DNA of 64,000 nucleotides from SLNP01 sp964568875 (GTDB lineage Bacteria > Bacteroidota > Bacteroidia > Bacteroidales > VadinHA17), in contig CAZMSH010000009.1 of NCBI GenBank assembly GCA_964568875.1, forward strand, positions 45,774 through 109,773. The letters are read 5' to 3'. This document shows, piece after piece, positions 33,619 through 43,198 of the stretch. Every line of letters starts with the position of its first letter. Position 1 is the stretch's first letter. Below the pieces are notes generated by a model that worked only from the letters and a program-made list of their open reading frames with translations, was not told the origin of the DNA and did no database searches. Both the position numbers and the translations under genes were made by a program.

Positions 33619-35226
33619 TTACTTATATCCCAGAATGGAATTGTAACGCTTTGGATCTGAGATTACTTCGAGGGCGCTGACTATTACCCTGTCATCCTCA
33701 TTTACTATCATGTAGTATTCGTTCATATCCCATAAATCCCTGGCAACAAGACCCTTCATTATCCTGGTCAATTCCCCTCTGGATATATTGAACTGTTTTT
33801 CATCGTACTTCACTCCCATCTCTTCCCCTTTCCTGATGAAAAGATCCATATCCTGACTACTGAAACTGAATTTATCCCTGAAATCATCGAAGCTCTTGTA
33901 TGATTCCTGAAGTCTTTTCCTGTTGCTGTCGGCATAACCGAGGGTAAACTGGGTTACAACTCCCTGCCTTACCAGATCACGGTAGTAATCAGAGTATCCC
34001 GATGTGTCTGCCGGAATGAAGAGGTCGGGCATAATGCCACCTCCTCCATAAACTATGCGCCTGTTAGTCAGAGTTTTGGCCTGAAGTGAATCAGGAAAAT
34101 GAATGCTGTCTGCTGTCAGCATCTCTCCGTTGGCATATCTTTCAAGAAAACTCTCCATATACTTGTCATACCCATCGGCATACGGACTCTGTATTGACCT
34201 GCCTGAAGGAGTATAGTACCTTGCTATTGTGAGCCTTACCATCGAACCGTCGGTGAGGTAAAAGCCGTTCTGCACCAATCCTTTTCCAAATGTACGCCTG
34301 CCCGCGATTACACCCCTGTCCCAATCCTGAAAGGCACCGGCCAGTATCTCACTTGCTGAAGCAGAGCCTTCGTCGGTAAGCACAACAACTCTCGCATTTC
34401 CAAGCGGACTTAACCCCGTAGATTTGAAATCCTGACGGGGTGTCTTCGACCCTTCAAGATATACTATCATCTTGTCGGCGGGAAAAAAGGCATCTGCAAT
34501 GGATATGGCTGGATTCATAAAACCTCCGGTATTACCCCTGAGATCGATAATGATGTTCTTAAGACCCTGCCTCTTAAGCGAAATGATAGCATCATTAAAT
34601 TCTTTCTCTGTGGTAGCAGCAAACCTGTTGAGCTTGATATAACCATTATCCCGGTCGAGCATATAAGCAGCATCCAGGCTGTTGACAGGTATTTTATCGC
34701 GGGTAATATTATATTCCGATATCCCTGAGGCTCCTTTTCTGAAGATACCAACCTTCACGGTAGTACCCTTCTGTCCCATCAGCCTGTTACGGACCCCGGT
34801 GGTGGTAATACCTATACCGGCTACATTCTCGCCGTCAATTGTTACAATTCTGTCGCCGGGCATTATTCCCACCTTTTCTGATGGCCCCCCTGGCACCGGA
34901 GATATAATTAATATACTATCATTCAATATATTAAATTGTACTCCAATGCCTTCAAAATTACCAACAAGCGGCTCATTCATTTCTGCCACCTCATCAGCAG
35001 GGATGTATGCTGAATGAGGGTCAAGAGATCTTAGCAGTTCCACTATTGCCTTTTCAGTGACCGAATTGATGTCGACGGTATCAACATAGAAATTATCTAT
35101 CAGCCCAAACAGCCTTCCGAGCTTGAATGTAGACTCATTTAACAACTGACCGTTTGCGGGTACAATCATGCATAATGCAAATGCGAGAACAGCAAATGCC
35201 TTACCTGTAATTATTCTGATCCTCAT
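33619..35226 (-). CDS. C-terminal processing protease (S41 family)
   Basis: Periplasmic serine protease of the tail-specific protease family, 535 residues from this start. A signal peptide (IRIITGKAFAVLAFALCMIVPANGQ) is followed by a helical N-region, a PDZ domain (about 90-170; SEKVGIMPGDRIVTIDGENVAG) and the S41 catalytic core with the Ser in DEGSASASEILAG and Lys in RRTFGKGLVQ. The C-terminal 150 residues are helical. ATG 35226 is chosen: it gives a clean signal peptide and an A-rich upstream stretch. ATG 35247 is an alternative that adds seven residues and overlaps the end of guaA. Confidence 0.92.
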   Translation of the reverse strand: MRIRIITGKAFAVLAFALCMIVPANGQLLNESTFKLGRLFGLIDNFYVDTVDINSVTEKAIVELLRSLDPHSAYIPADEVAEMNEPLVGNFEGIGVQFNILNDSILIISPVPGGPSEKVGIMPGDRIVTIDGENVAGIGITTTGVRNRLMGQKGTTVKVGIFRKGASGISEYNITRDKIPVNSLDAAYMLDRDNGYIKLNRFAATTEKEFNDAIISLKRQGLKNIIIDLRGNTGGFMNPAISIADAFFPADKMIVYLEGSKTPRQDFKSTGLSPLGNARVVVLTDEGSASASEILAGAFQDWDRGVIAGRRTFGKGLVQNGFYLTDGSMVRLTIARYYTPSGRSIQSPYADGYDKYMESFLERYANGEMLTADSIHFPDSLQAKTLTNRRIVYGGGGIMPDLFIPADTSGYSDYYRDLVRQGVVTQFTLGYADSNRKRLQESYKSFDDFRDKFSFSSQDMDLFIRKGEEMGVKYDEKQFNISRGELTRIMKGLVARDLWDMNEYYMIVNEDDRVIVSALEVISDPKRYNSILGYK

Positions 35227-35237
35227 TTTATAATCTT

Positions 35238-36767
35238 TTATTCCCATTCTATAGTTGAAGGCGGCTTGGAGCTGATATCATACACAACCCTGTTTATGCC
35301 TTTTACCTTATTAATAATTTCATTAGAAACAGATCCCAGAAACTCATAGGGCAGATGCGACCAGTCAGCAGTCATGCCATCGGTAGAGCCAACGGCCCTC
35401 AAAACAACCGTATTTTCATAAGTCCGCTCGTCACCCATAACACCGACAGATTGCACCGGCAACAATATAACACCTGCCTGCCACACCTTATCATAAAGAT
35501 CTTTTTTTCTGAGACCCCCGATAAAAATTTCGTCAGCTTCCTTCAGTATCCTCAATTTTTCATAAGTAACCTCTCCAAGTATCCTTATCGCAAGACCAGG
35601 GCCCGGAAATGGATGCCTTCCCAATATGCTGTGAGGCATTCCAAGCGCACGACCTACCTTCCTTACTTCATCTTTGAACAATAGCCTCAATGGCTCCACC
35701 ACCTTGAGCTTCATCAGGTCTGGCAGTCCGCCCACGTTATGGTGAGATTTGATTGTGGCAGATGGCCCGTTAACTGATACCGATTCAATAACATCAGGAT
35801 AAATAGTGCCTTGTGCAAGCCACTTCACATCAGCTATTCTGTGTGCCTCCTCATCAAAAACCTCTATGAACAGCCTTCCGATGATTTTTCGCTTCGTCTC
35901 AGGGTCTGTCACACCTCTGAGTCCCTCTATAAACCTCTCTGAAGCGTCAACGCCTGTTACGTTCAGCCCCATACCCCTGTATGACTCGAGCACACGCTCA
36001 TACTCATTCATCCGAAGAAGACCATTGTCAACAAAGATGCAGGAAAGATTATCGCCTACAGCCTTGTGAAGCAATATTGCCGCCACTGATGAATCAACTC
36101 CTCCTGACAAACCAAGAACCACCCTGTCATCACCAAGCTGAGCCTTAAGAGCAGCAACCGTTGATTCAACAAAGGAATCGGGTGTCCATTTCGGACTGCA
36201 GCCACACACGCCTGAAACAAAGTTCTCAAGAATAGCCCTGCCCTCTGTAGTGTGGTAAACCTCAGGGTGAAACTGTATTCCCCAGGTCTGCTCTCCAGAT
36301 ATATGAAAAGCCCCGACAACAACGTCAGCAGTTGATCCGATAATCCGGTATGATTCCGGCACCCTGGCAATAGTGTCTCCGTGTGACATCCAAACCTGGG
36401 TTCCGGTAGATATATTTTTGAAAAGCGGATCATTATGATCGACGAACACAAGATTTGCACGACCATATTCGCGCGTATCTGAAGGCATAACTTCGCCACC
36501 ATAGTTATGTGCCAGATGCTGGGCGCCATAACAAACCCCAAGCAGCGGAATATGACCTTTTATCATCTTCAGGTCGGGAACCGGGGCTTCGTACTCGCGA
36601 ACAGAGTGCGGACTGCCTGAGAGAATTACGCCTTTGACAGTGTCGTCAATAGCCGGAAAATGATTGTATGGATAAATCTCACAGTAGACATTCATCTCCC
36701 GTATACGCCTGGCAATCAACTGAGTATACTGAGAGCCAAAATCAAGGATGACAATTTTTTCCTCCAC
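35238..36767 (-). CDS. guaA: GMP synthase (glutamine-hydrolysing)
   Basis: Converts XMP to GMP using ATP and glutamine. The 509-residue protein has the class I amidotransferase domain with Cys79 in GVCYGAQHLAHNYGG and the His/Glu pair in IQFHPEVYHT, then the PP-loop ATP pyrophosphatase domain with LSGGVDSSVAA near 220, and the dimerisation domain with the C-terminal IEWE end. Motif GRHPFPGPGLAIRI binds XMP. Full-length, usual size. Lies just upstream of the S41 protease gene on the same strand. Confidence 0.98.
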   Translation of the reverse strand: MEEKIVILDFGSQYTQLIARRIREMNVYCEIYPYNHFPAIDDTVKGVILSGSPHSVREYEAPVPDLKMIKGHIPLLGVCYGAQHLAHNYGGEVMPSDTREYGRANLVFVDHNDPLFKNISTGTQVWMSHGDTIARVPESYRIIGSTADVVVGAFHISGEQTWGIQFHPEVYHTTEGRAILENFVSGVCGCSPKWTPDSFVESTVAALKAQLGDDRVVLGLSGGVDSSVAAILLHKAVGDNLSCIFVDNGLLRMNEYERVLESYRGMGLNVTGVDASERFIEGLRGVTDPETKRKIIGRLFIEVFDEEAHRIADVKWLAQGTIYPDVIESVSVNGPSATIKSHHNVGGLPDLMKLKVVEPLRLLFKDEVRKVGRALGMPHSILGRHPFPGPGLAIRILGEVTYEKLRILKEADEIFIGGLRKKDLYDKVWQAGVILLPVQSVGVMGDERTYENTVVLRAVGSTDGMTADWSHLPYEFLGSVSNEIINKVKGINRVVYDISSKPPSTIEWE

Positions 36768-36809
36768 ATGTTTAAATTTTACTGGTTCACAAAGATAGTG
36801 ATTCTTTGC

Positions 36810-37739
36810 TCAGCTGCGGCGGCAATCAGCAACATCGATTGTGAGTCCTTCACTGGCAGCAACAGTGTCGGGGAAAATGGCTCTGGCTTCATTAAGCAAA
36901 GGGTCTATCTCCCTGTATCTTGAAGAGAAGTGACCTATGATCAGTTTTCCTGCACCGGCCTTCAGCGCAACTGCGGCAGCTTCTTCGCTGGTAGAATGAC
37001 CTGTATGTCGCGCCAGTTCCTTTTTGCTGCTGGCAAAAGTAGCTTCATGATAGAGCAGATCGACACCTTTTACAAAACCAGGCAGTCTGCTGAACCATGC
37101 CGTATCACTGCAATAAGCATAAGAAACAGGAGGCGGTGGCGATAGTGTCATTCTTTCGTTGGGAATAACCGATCCATCTTCCTTTACAAGGTCTAACCCC
37201 TTTTTGATATGTTTCATCTGATTTAATGGAATACCAAATTCTTCTATGGCTTCCCTGATGATCTTCCGATCTTTTTCCTTTTCCCGGAAGAGAAACCCAT
37301 AGGCCGGTATTCTGTGCCTGAGCGGAAAAGCAGTGACCGTAACATATTTTTCGTCGAGTATCTTTACAGGGTCTTTGGCACAGAGGGATACAAACCTTAT
37401 TTCAAAGTCAGTAATAATATCGAAATCAGCCAGGTGTGACGTAAGCATCTCTCCATATCCTGCAGGTGCATAGATATTAAGGGGTACTTTCCTGCCCATA
37501 AGATTAAGTGAAGAGATCAGGCCGTAGAGGCCAAAAACGTGATCTCCGTGGATATGGCTTATGAATATATGATTTATACGGCCGAACCTTATACGGTTCC
37601 TTCGGAGCTGCATCTGGGTCCCCTCGCCGCAGTCTATCAAAAAAGGCCGCTCATGCACTGTAAGTACATGAGCGGTAGGAAATCTTTCTGACGTAGGTAA
37701 GGCTGAACTACTACCCAATATGGTTAGTCTGAAACTCAC
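36810..37739 (-). CDS. rnz: Ribonuclease Z
   Basis: Zinc-dependent endonuclease that trims tRNA 3' trailers; important here because the tRNA-Asp gene does not encode CCA. The 309-residue metallo-beta-lactamase fold has HIHGDH at residues 62-67 (His62, His64, Asp66, His67), FLIDCGEGTQMQLRR before it, YCSDTAWF with the bridging Asp, LYHEATFASS, and the HTGHSTSEEAA box. The long GY-rich arm lies near 120-150. Downstream is a STAS gene, 15 bases before in transcription order. Confidence 0.95.
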   Translation of the reverse strand: MSFRLTILGSSSALPTSERFPTAHVLTVHERPFLIDCGEGTQMQLRRNRIRFGRINHIFISHIHGDHVFGLYGLISSLNLMGRKVPLNIYAPAGYGEMLTSHLADFDIITDFEIRFVSLCAKDPVKILDEKYVTVTAFPLRHRIPAYGFLFREKEKDRKIIREAIEEFGIPLNQMKHIKKGLDLVKEDGSVIPNERMTLSPPPPVSYAYCSDTAWFSRLPGFVKGVDLLYHEATFASSKKELARHTGHSTSEEAAAVALKAGAGKLIIGHFSSRYREIDPLLNEARAIFPDTVAASEGLTIDVADCRRS

Positions 37740-37754
37740 CCCGTCATTTGCATT

Positions 37755-38096
37755 TTACTGCGATATCATCTTTTCGGCCTCCTCAAGATTACCGGTAATC
37801 GACAAAACTGTGTCAAGCTGAGAGATTGTTATCAGACGTTCAACAGCTTCATTCAATCCACATAATACAAATGTTCCGCCGGCATTCTTGCATAGTCTGT
37901 TCGCCACGAGAATGGCGCTCAGACCACTGGAGTCACAATAATGGCAGTTTTTCAGGTCAAGAATAATATTCTTCTCTCCCTTTCCTGATACAAGTACCAG
38001 TTCAGATTTCAAGGCCGGAGCTATATGTGTGTCAAGCTTCTCAGCCTTGATCTCTATCACTGTACTGTTATTACGGCTCTCTATGTTAAAATCCAT
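37755..38096 (-). CDS. STAS-domain anti-anti-sigma factor
   Basis: A 113-residue STAS protein with NIILDLKNCHYCDSSGLSAILVANRLC; the DSSG loop is at residues 55-58 with Ser57 the presumed phosphorylation site. This is a second STAS protein beside the one at 24492. It precedes rnz by 15 bases on the same strand, an arrangement seen in other Bacteroidota. Its partner kinase is not identifiable. Confidence 0.9.
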   Translation of the reverse strand: MDFNIESRNNSTVIEIKAEKLDTHIAPALKSELVLVSGKGEKNIILDLKNCHYCDSSGLSAILVANRLCKNAGGTFVLCGLNEAVERLITISQLDTVLSITGNLEEAEKMISQ

Positions 38097-38128
38097 ATCG
38101 GTAATTTTAGATAGCCTAAATTTACAAT

Positions 38129-40309
38129 TTATTTTTCTTTCTTGGAAGCTTTGTTTGCTTTTTCTTCCATTTCTTCTTTTAAAGCCGCAAGATCAGTAAT
38201 ATCACCAAGAGTCGTTTTCTCAAGATTCGACTTCAGCTTACGTGTAGCCTTGCGGGTAGAATCAGCTTCAGCCTTCTTTGAAGCTCCCTCAGCTGACTTC
38301 TTCTCATCTTCGAAGATCCTGCTGTGAGACACGATTATCTTCTTGGCTGACTTGTTGAACTCTATCACCTTAAAGAGAAGTTTTTCATCTGCCTTTGCCT
38401 GCGATCCGTCTTCCTTTACAAGATGTTTGGGAGTTACAAAACCTTCTACTCCGTAAGGCAACGCTACGACAGCACCCTTGTCAAAGACTTCTGTAATGGT
38501 TCCCTCATGAATAGAATCAGCAGTGAAAAGTGTCTCGAATACATCCCATGGATTCTCTTCAAGCTGCTTGTGTCCGAGACTTAGTCTGCGGTTTTCCTTG
38601 TCTATCTCAAGTACAATAACTTCAATCTCTGCATCAATTGATGTAAACTCAGCCGGATGCTTGATCTTCTTGGTCCATGACAGATCAGAAATATGTATCA
38701 GGCCGTCAACTCCCTCCTCAATCTCGACGAAAACACCGAAATTGGTGAAGTTACGGACTCTGGCTGTGTGCTGGGTATTGACCGCATATTTCTCCTCAAT
38801 CTTCTCCCACGGATCGGGCTTAAGCTGCTTGATGCCAAGAGACATCTTCCGCTCTTCCCTGTCAAGGGTGAGGATAACTGCTTCAACCTCATCGCCTACC
38901 TTCATAAACTCCTGAGCACTGCGAAGATGCTGCGACCATGACATCTCAGATACATGTATCAGTCCCTCAACGCCGGGAGAAACCTCTACAAAAGCACCAT
39001 AATCTGCCATAACAACAACCTTGCCCATGACCTTGTCACCTACCTTCAGATCAGGATCGATGGAATCCCACGGATGAGCAGTAAGCTGCTTCAGTCCGAG
39101 AGCAATTCTCTTCTTGTCATCATCAAAATCAAGGATAACAACATTGAGCTTCTGATCAAGCTCAACTATCTCTTCCGGATGATTGACCCTGCCCCATGAA
39201 AGGTCAGTTATATGTATCAGTCCGTCAACACCACCAAGGTCAATAAATACCCCGTAGGATGTAATATTCTTAACTGTACCTTCAAGAACCTGTCCCTTTT
39301 CAAGCTTGGCAATAATCTCCTTCTTCTGAAGCTCCAGCTCAGCCTCTATAAGGGCCTTGTGCGACACTACCACGTTCTTGAATTCCTGATTGATCTTAAC
39401 GACCTTAAACTCCATTGTTTTGCCAACATAGATGTCATAGTCACGTATCGGCTTAACATCAATCTGCGAGCCGGGAAGGAATGCTTCAATTCCAAATACA
39501 TCCACTATCATACCGCCTTTTGTGCGGCACTTGATGAATCCTGTTATTATCTCATCATTGTCAAGAGCTGCATTTACCCTGTCCCATGAGTTGAGAGCAC
39601 GCGCTTTCTTGTGCGAAAGCATCAGCTGGCCCCTCTTGTCCTCCTGACTATCAACGTAAACCTCGACCTTGTCTCCGATTTTGAGGTTAGGGTTGTATCT
39701 GAATTCATTGAGACTTATAACACCTTCCGATTTGAATCCGATGTTAACAACAACTTCACGTGAAGTCATCTGAATGACAGTTCCGATTACCACCTCGTTC
39801 TCAGCAATAGTCGAAAGTGTCTCATTGTAAAGAGCCTCATGTTCAGGATTCCTTCTGGCCCTTTTTGTATCCTCCTTTTCAAATTCTTCCCAGTCAAACT
39901 CTTCCGGTGAAACCGGTGATAACGCAGCCTCTTTCTCTTCCTTTTTCTCCCTGGGTTCTTTTGCTGCTCTTACGGGCTTCTTCTTCTCTTCTTCATCGGG
40001 TTCAGGTCCTGCAGACTCTGTAACTACTGCCCCGGCAGTCTCTTCTGCGGCCTCCGGCTTCAGGTCTGATTCACCTGTTACTTCTCCGGCGGGCTCGGTA
40101 ATCTCTTCTGACTTGGTTTCTTCAACTTCCTCAGTCTCTTTAATTTCTTCAGATTCCTCTGCTGTCACAACAGCTTCGATTTCTGGTTTATCTGCCTCAG
40201 CCTCAGCGCTCTCTTCAGCAGATGCCTCAACTACCTGATCTTCAGATGTGGTTTCGGGCTTGTTTTCTTCAATCTCCTCGCGGATTTTTTTCTCTTCGTT
40301 TTGTGTCAT
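38129..40309 (-). CDS. rpsA: Ribosomal protein S1 with a long acidic N-terminal extension
   Basis: mRNA-binding protein of the small ribosomal subunit. Six S1 OB-fold domains follow each other between about residues 170 and 680, the central ones with repeated KxGxxVxGxVxxxxxYGxFVxxxxGVEGLIH-type blocks. The first 165 residues are a low-complexity Glu/Ala/Thr/Val/Pro tail with KKK and REKKEEKE patches, so the protein is 726 residues rather than the usual 550-600. The C-terminus is a short charged helix (KEEMEEKANKASKKEK). Upstream is the divergent ugd operon. Confidence 0.95.
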   Translation of the reverse strand: MTQNEEKKIREEIEENKPETTSEDQVVEASAEESAEAEADKPEIEAVVTAEESEEIKETEEVEETKSEEITEPAGEVTGESDLKPEAAEETAGAVVTESAGPEPDEEEKKKPVRAAKEPREKKEEKEAALSPVSPEEFDWEEFEKEDTKRARRNPEHEALYNETLSTIAENEVVIGTVIQMTSREVVVNIGFKSEGVISLNEFRYNPNLKIGDKVEVYVDSQEDKRGQLMLSHKKARALNSWDRVNAALDNDEIITGFIKCRTKGGMIVDVFGIEAFLPGSQIDVKPIRDYDIYVGKTMEFKVVKINQEFKNVVVSHKALIEAELELQKKEIIAKLEKGQVLEGTVKNITSYGVFIDLGGVDGLIHITDLSWGRVNHPEEIVELDQKLNVVILDFDDDKKRIALGLKQLTAHPWDSIDPDLKVGDKVMGKVVVMADYGAFVEVSPGVEGLIHVSEMSWSQHLRSAQEFMKVGDEVEAVILTLDREERKMSLGIKQLKPDPWEKIEEKYAVNTQHTARVRNFTNFGVFVEIEEGVDGLIHISDLSWTKKIKHPAEFTSIDAEIEVIVLEIDKENRRLSLGHKQLEENPWDVFETLFTADSIHEGTITEVFDKGAVVALPYGVEGFVTPKHLVKEDGSQAKADEKLLFKVIEFNKSAKKIIVSHSRIFEDEKKSAEGASKKAEADSTRKATRKLKSNLEKTTLGDITDLAALKEEMEEKANKASKKEK

Positions 40310-40395
40310 ACGTTTTAAATGAATGATCTAAAAATTAATAAGTTAGACATTATATTGTTCAAAAAGTGCCTGCAAAGGTAATTATTTTTTTTATT

Positions 40396-40403
40396 TATAT
40401 TTG
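40396..40403 (+). promoter_or_regulatory. -7 promoter element for the nucleotide-sugar operon
   Basis: TATATTTG fully matches TAnnTTTG and lies 28 bases before the ugd ATG at 40432; the frame that would use an earlier start at 40366 includes this element, which supports ATG 40432. No clear -33. Confidence 0.5.
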
Positions 40404-40431
40404 CATCTTATTTATTCAGAAACAATCCTTA

Positions 40432-41757
40432 ATGAAGATTACTGTTATTGGAACCGGATATGTCGGACTCGTGACCGGCACCTGCTTTGCTGAAACCGGC
40501 GCATCGGTGATATGCGTCGATAAAGACAGTGAAAAGATCAGAATGCTTAAGAGTGGCTCAATACCGATCTATGAACCGGGACTGCAGATAATGATAGACA
40601 GGAACATTGAAAAGGGAAGACTCTCATTTTCCATGAGCATAGAAGAAGCTGTCAGGCAGTCAGAGGTCGTATTCATAGCCGTCGGCACTCCTCCCGGCGA
40701 AGACGGAAGCGCTGATCTCTCTCATGTTCTGGATGTTGCCAGCGAAATAGGCAAAGCAATTGAAAAGTATACCGTGATCGTCAATAAAAGCACCGTCCCG
40801 GTAGGCACGGCCACGAAAGTAAGGCAGGTAATAAATGATGAACTCTCTGAGAGGGGATTAGTGACTGAGTTTGACGTGGCCTCCAATCCGGAGTTCCTCA
40901 AGGAAGGGTCGGCGGTACAGGATTTTCTCAGGCCCGACAGGGTAGTCATAGGAGTAGACAGTGAGACTGCAGGGGAAAAGATAAGGGCATTGTACAAGCC
41001 TTTTATGCTTAACCATGAACGCATACTCTTTATGGACATAGCCTCGGCAGAACTTACCAAGTATGCCGCCAATGCGATGCTTGCCTCAAGGATAAGCTTT
41101 ATGAATGAAATTGCAGCCCTTTGTGAACTCCTCGGGGCCGATATTAACCAGATAAGAATAGGTATTGGCACCGACTCACGCATAGGAAATAAATTTCTAT
41201 ATGCAGGTGCAGGATACGGTGGCTCCTGCTTCCCGAAAGATGTCAAAGCGCTGATAAAAACTGCCGGCGATGTTGGGTACAATACCAATATCATCAAAGC
41301 CATAGAAAAGACCAACAACATTCAGAAGCATATCCTGTCTGATAAGGTAAAAAATCACTTTAACGGAAACCTGAAAGGAAAGAGAGTAGCCTTATGGGGA
41401 TTGGCATTCAAACCCAACACTGATGATATCCGTGAAGCCCCTGCCCTTATACTCATCGATGACATACTTAAAGAAGGGGCTGTAATTCGTGCGTATGACC
41501 CGGCAGCCATGGAAGAGACCAGAAAACTGATAGGCAATTCAATAGAATATGCAGATGATCAGTATGAAGCAGCCAAAGATGCTGACATCCTGGTAATGGC
41601 AACAGAATGGCCTGAATTCAGGCTTCCCGATTTTGCAAAAACGGGTTCCCTTATGAGGGATAAAGTTATTGTGGATGGAAGAAACATCTATGAACCTGAA
41701 GACCTGGCACGCTTTGGCTTCAGATACTACGGAATAGGAAGAAAACAGAAACTATGA
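40432..41757 (+). CDS. ugd: UDP-glucose 6-dehydrogenase
   Basis: Oxidises UDP-glucose twice to UDP-glucuronate for polysaccharides. The 441-residue protein starts MKITVIGTGYVGLVTG (NAD Rossmann loop), with FIAVGTPPGEDGSAD, NKSTVPVGT, SNPEFLKEGSAV, and the catalytic cysteine in GAGYGGSCFPKD near residue 260; ALWGLAFKPNTDDIREAP belongs to the C-terminal UDP-binding domain. An ATG at 40366 would add 22 hydrophobic residues without family similarity and is rejected. The stop overlaps the rmlA start (ATGA). Confidence 0.97.
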   Translation: MKITVIGTGYVGLVTGTCFAETGASVICVDKDSEKIRMLKSGSIPIYEPGLQIMIDRNIEKGRLSFSMSIEEAVRQSEVVFIAVGTPPGEDGSADLSHVLDVASEIGKAIEKYTVIVNKSTVPVGTATKVRQVINDELSERGLVTEFDVASNPEFLKEGSAVQDFLRPDRVVIGVDSETAGEKIRALYKPFMLNHERILFMDIASAELTKYAANAMLASRISFMNEIAALCELLGADINQIRIGIGTDSRIGNKFLYAGAGYGGSCFPKDVKALIKTAGDVGYNTNIIKAIEKTNNIQKHILSDKVKNHFNGNLKGKRVALWGLAFKPNTDDIREAPALILIDDILKEGAVIRAYDPAAMEETRKLIGNSIEYADDQYEAAKDADILVMATEWPEFRLPDFAKTGSLMRDKVIVDGRNIYEPEDLARFGFRYYGIGRKQKL

Positions 41758-42620
41758 AAGGAATTATTCTGGCCGGAGGCTCCGGTACCCGCCTCTACCC
41801 TATCACCAGGGTTATATCAAAACAATTGCTGCCGGTATATGACAAACCGATGATATTTTATCCCCTTTCGGTTCTTATGCTGGCTGGCATAAGAGAAATA
41901 CTTGTCATATCAACACCACGTGACCTTCCCGCATTCAGTAACCTGCTGGGCGACGGCAGCGACCTGGGAATTGAAATTCATTACGCTGAACAACCATCAC
42001 CAGACGGACTGGCTCAGGCTTTCATTATAGGAGAAAAATTTATCGGCTCCGACACAGTCTGCATGATACTCGGCGACAATATCTTCTATGGACAGGGATT
42101 TGGTGACGTGCTTCTTAAAACCTCTGAACTTAAAAAGGGAGCCGTAGTCTTCGGTTATTATGTTACTGACCCTGAGCGATATGGCGTCGTAGAGTTCAAT
42201 AAGGAGATGAGAGCCGTTTCTATTGAGGAGAAACCGGTAAAGCCCAAATCGAACTACGCTGTCACCGGACTATATTTTTATGACAACAGCGTGGCAGCAA
42301 GGGCGAAAAGCCTCAAACCATCAGCACGCGGAGAGCTTGAAATAACCGACCTTAACAGACTCTATCTCAACGAAGGCACCCTTGATGTCAGACTCCTCAG
42401 CAGAGGCATGGCATGGCTCGATACAGGCACCAACGAAAGCCTCCTGCAGGCATCAAACTTTATAGCTACCCTTGAACAGAGGCAGGGACTTAAGGCCTCA
42501 TGCCTTGAAGAGATAGCATTTAAACGCGGGTTCATTGACAGGGAAAAGCTCCTTGAAACTGCTGCCTCATACGGTAACAGCCAGTACGGCAAGTACCTTG
42601 TCAGAATCGCAGGCGAATAA
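41754..42620 (+). CDS. rmlA: Glucose-1-phosphate thymidylyltransferase
   Basis: Makes dTDP-glucose from dTTP and glucose 1-phosphate, first step to dTDP-rhamnose. The 288 residues start KGIILAGGSGTRLYPIT, followed by SKQLLPVYDKPMIFYPLS and the Mg-binding LGDNIFYGQGF, and Lys in EEKPVKPKSNYAVTGLYFYD; AWLDTGTNESLLQAS lies near 220. Start overlaps ugd by 4 bases, so translation is coupled. Confidence 0.97.
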   Translation: MKGIILAGGSGTRLYPITRVISKQLLPVYDKPMIFYPLSVLMLAGIREILVISTPRDLPAFSNLLGDGSDLGIEIHYAEQPSPDGLAQAFIIGEKFIGSDTVCMILGDNIFYGQGFGDVLLKTSELKKGAVVFGYYVTDPERYGVVEFNKEMRAVSIEEKPVKPKSNYAVTGLYFYDNSVAARAKSLKPSARGELEITDLNRLYLNEGTLDVRLLSRGMAWLDTGTNESLLQASNFIATLEQRQGLKASCLEEIAFKRGFIDREKLLETAASYGNSQYGKYLVRIAGE

Positions 42621-42639
42621 CCTATTTTATACATGAAGA

Positions 42640-43188
42640 ATGAGACTTATTGAAACCGGATTCAGGGACCTATATCTGATTGAACCTCATATTTACAACG
42701 ACCAGAGAGGCTATTTTTTTGAATCTTTCAACACTATGGCCTTTAAAGATGCAGGAATAATTTTCAATCCGGTACAGGATAATGAGTCAAGATCCTCCAG
42801 GGGTGTAATCAGAGGTCTTCATTATCAGCTTAATCCCTTCGCTCAGGCAAAGCTGATACGTGTTGTGGCCGGCAGCATCTTCGACGTTGCCGTTGACCTC
42901 AGAAAAGGATCTGAAACCTATGGAAAATGGTTCGGTACTGAACTTAACTATGATTCAAAGAGACAGATGTTTATACCCAGGGGGTTTGCCCATGGCTTTT
43001 CTGTTTTAAGCGATTATGCTATAATACAGTATAAGTGTGATAATCACTATCACCCTGCCGCAGAACGAAGTATATCTCTTGCCGATCGCACCCTTGCAAT
43101 AGACTGGAAAACCGATATGTCAGAAGCGATCATCAGTCCGAAGGATAGCTCAGCCCCTTTGTTTAAGGAGGCAGAAATGAACTTTTAA
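42640..43188 (+). CDS. rmlC: dTDP-4-dehydrorhamnose 3,5-epimerase
   Basis: Cupin-fold epimerase, 182 residues. The catalytic His lies in GVIRGLHYQLNPFAQAKL (HYQ motif) and the Tyr/Asp side in SDYAIIQYKCDNHYHPAAERS; the start NxxGYFxESF reads QRGYFFESFN. Normal length. It lies 19 bases after rmlA and 10 before rmlD. Confidence 0.96.
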   Translation: MRLIETGFRDLYLIEPHIYNDQRGYFFESFNTMAFKDAGIIFNPVQDNESRSSRGVIRGLHYQLNPFAQAKLIRVVAGSIFDVAVDLRKGSETYGKWFGTELNYDSKRQMFIPRGFAHGFSVLSDYAIIQYKCDNHYHPAAERSISLADRTLAIDWKTDMSEAIISPKDSSAPLFKEAEMNF

Positions 43189-43198
43189 ACCAAAAGAA

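Noticed and set aside
40366..40431. N-terminal extension of ugd
   Set aside because: The added hydrophobic residues precede the Rossmann strand and overlap the promoter element at 40396.
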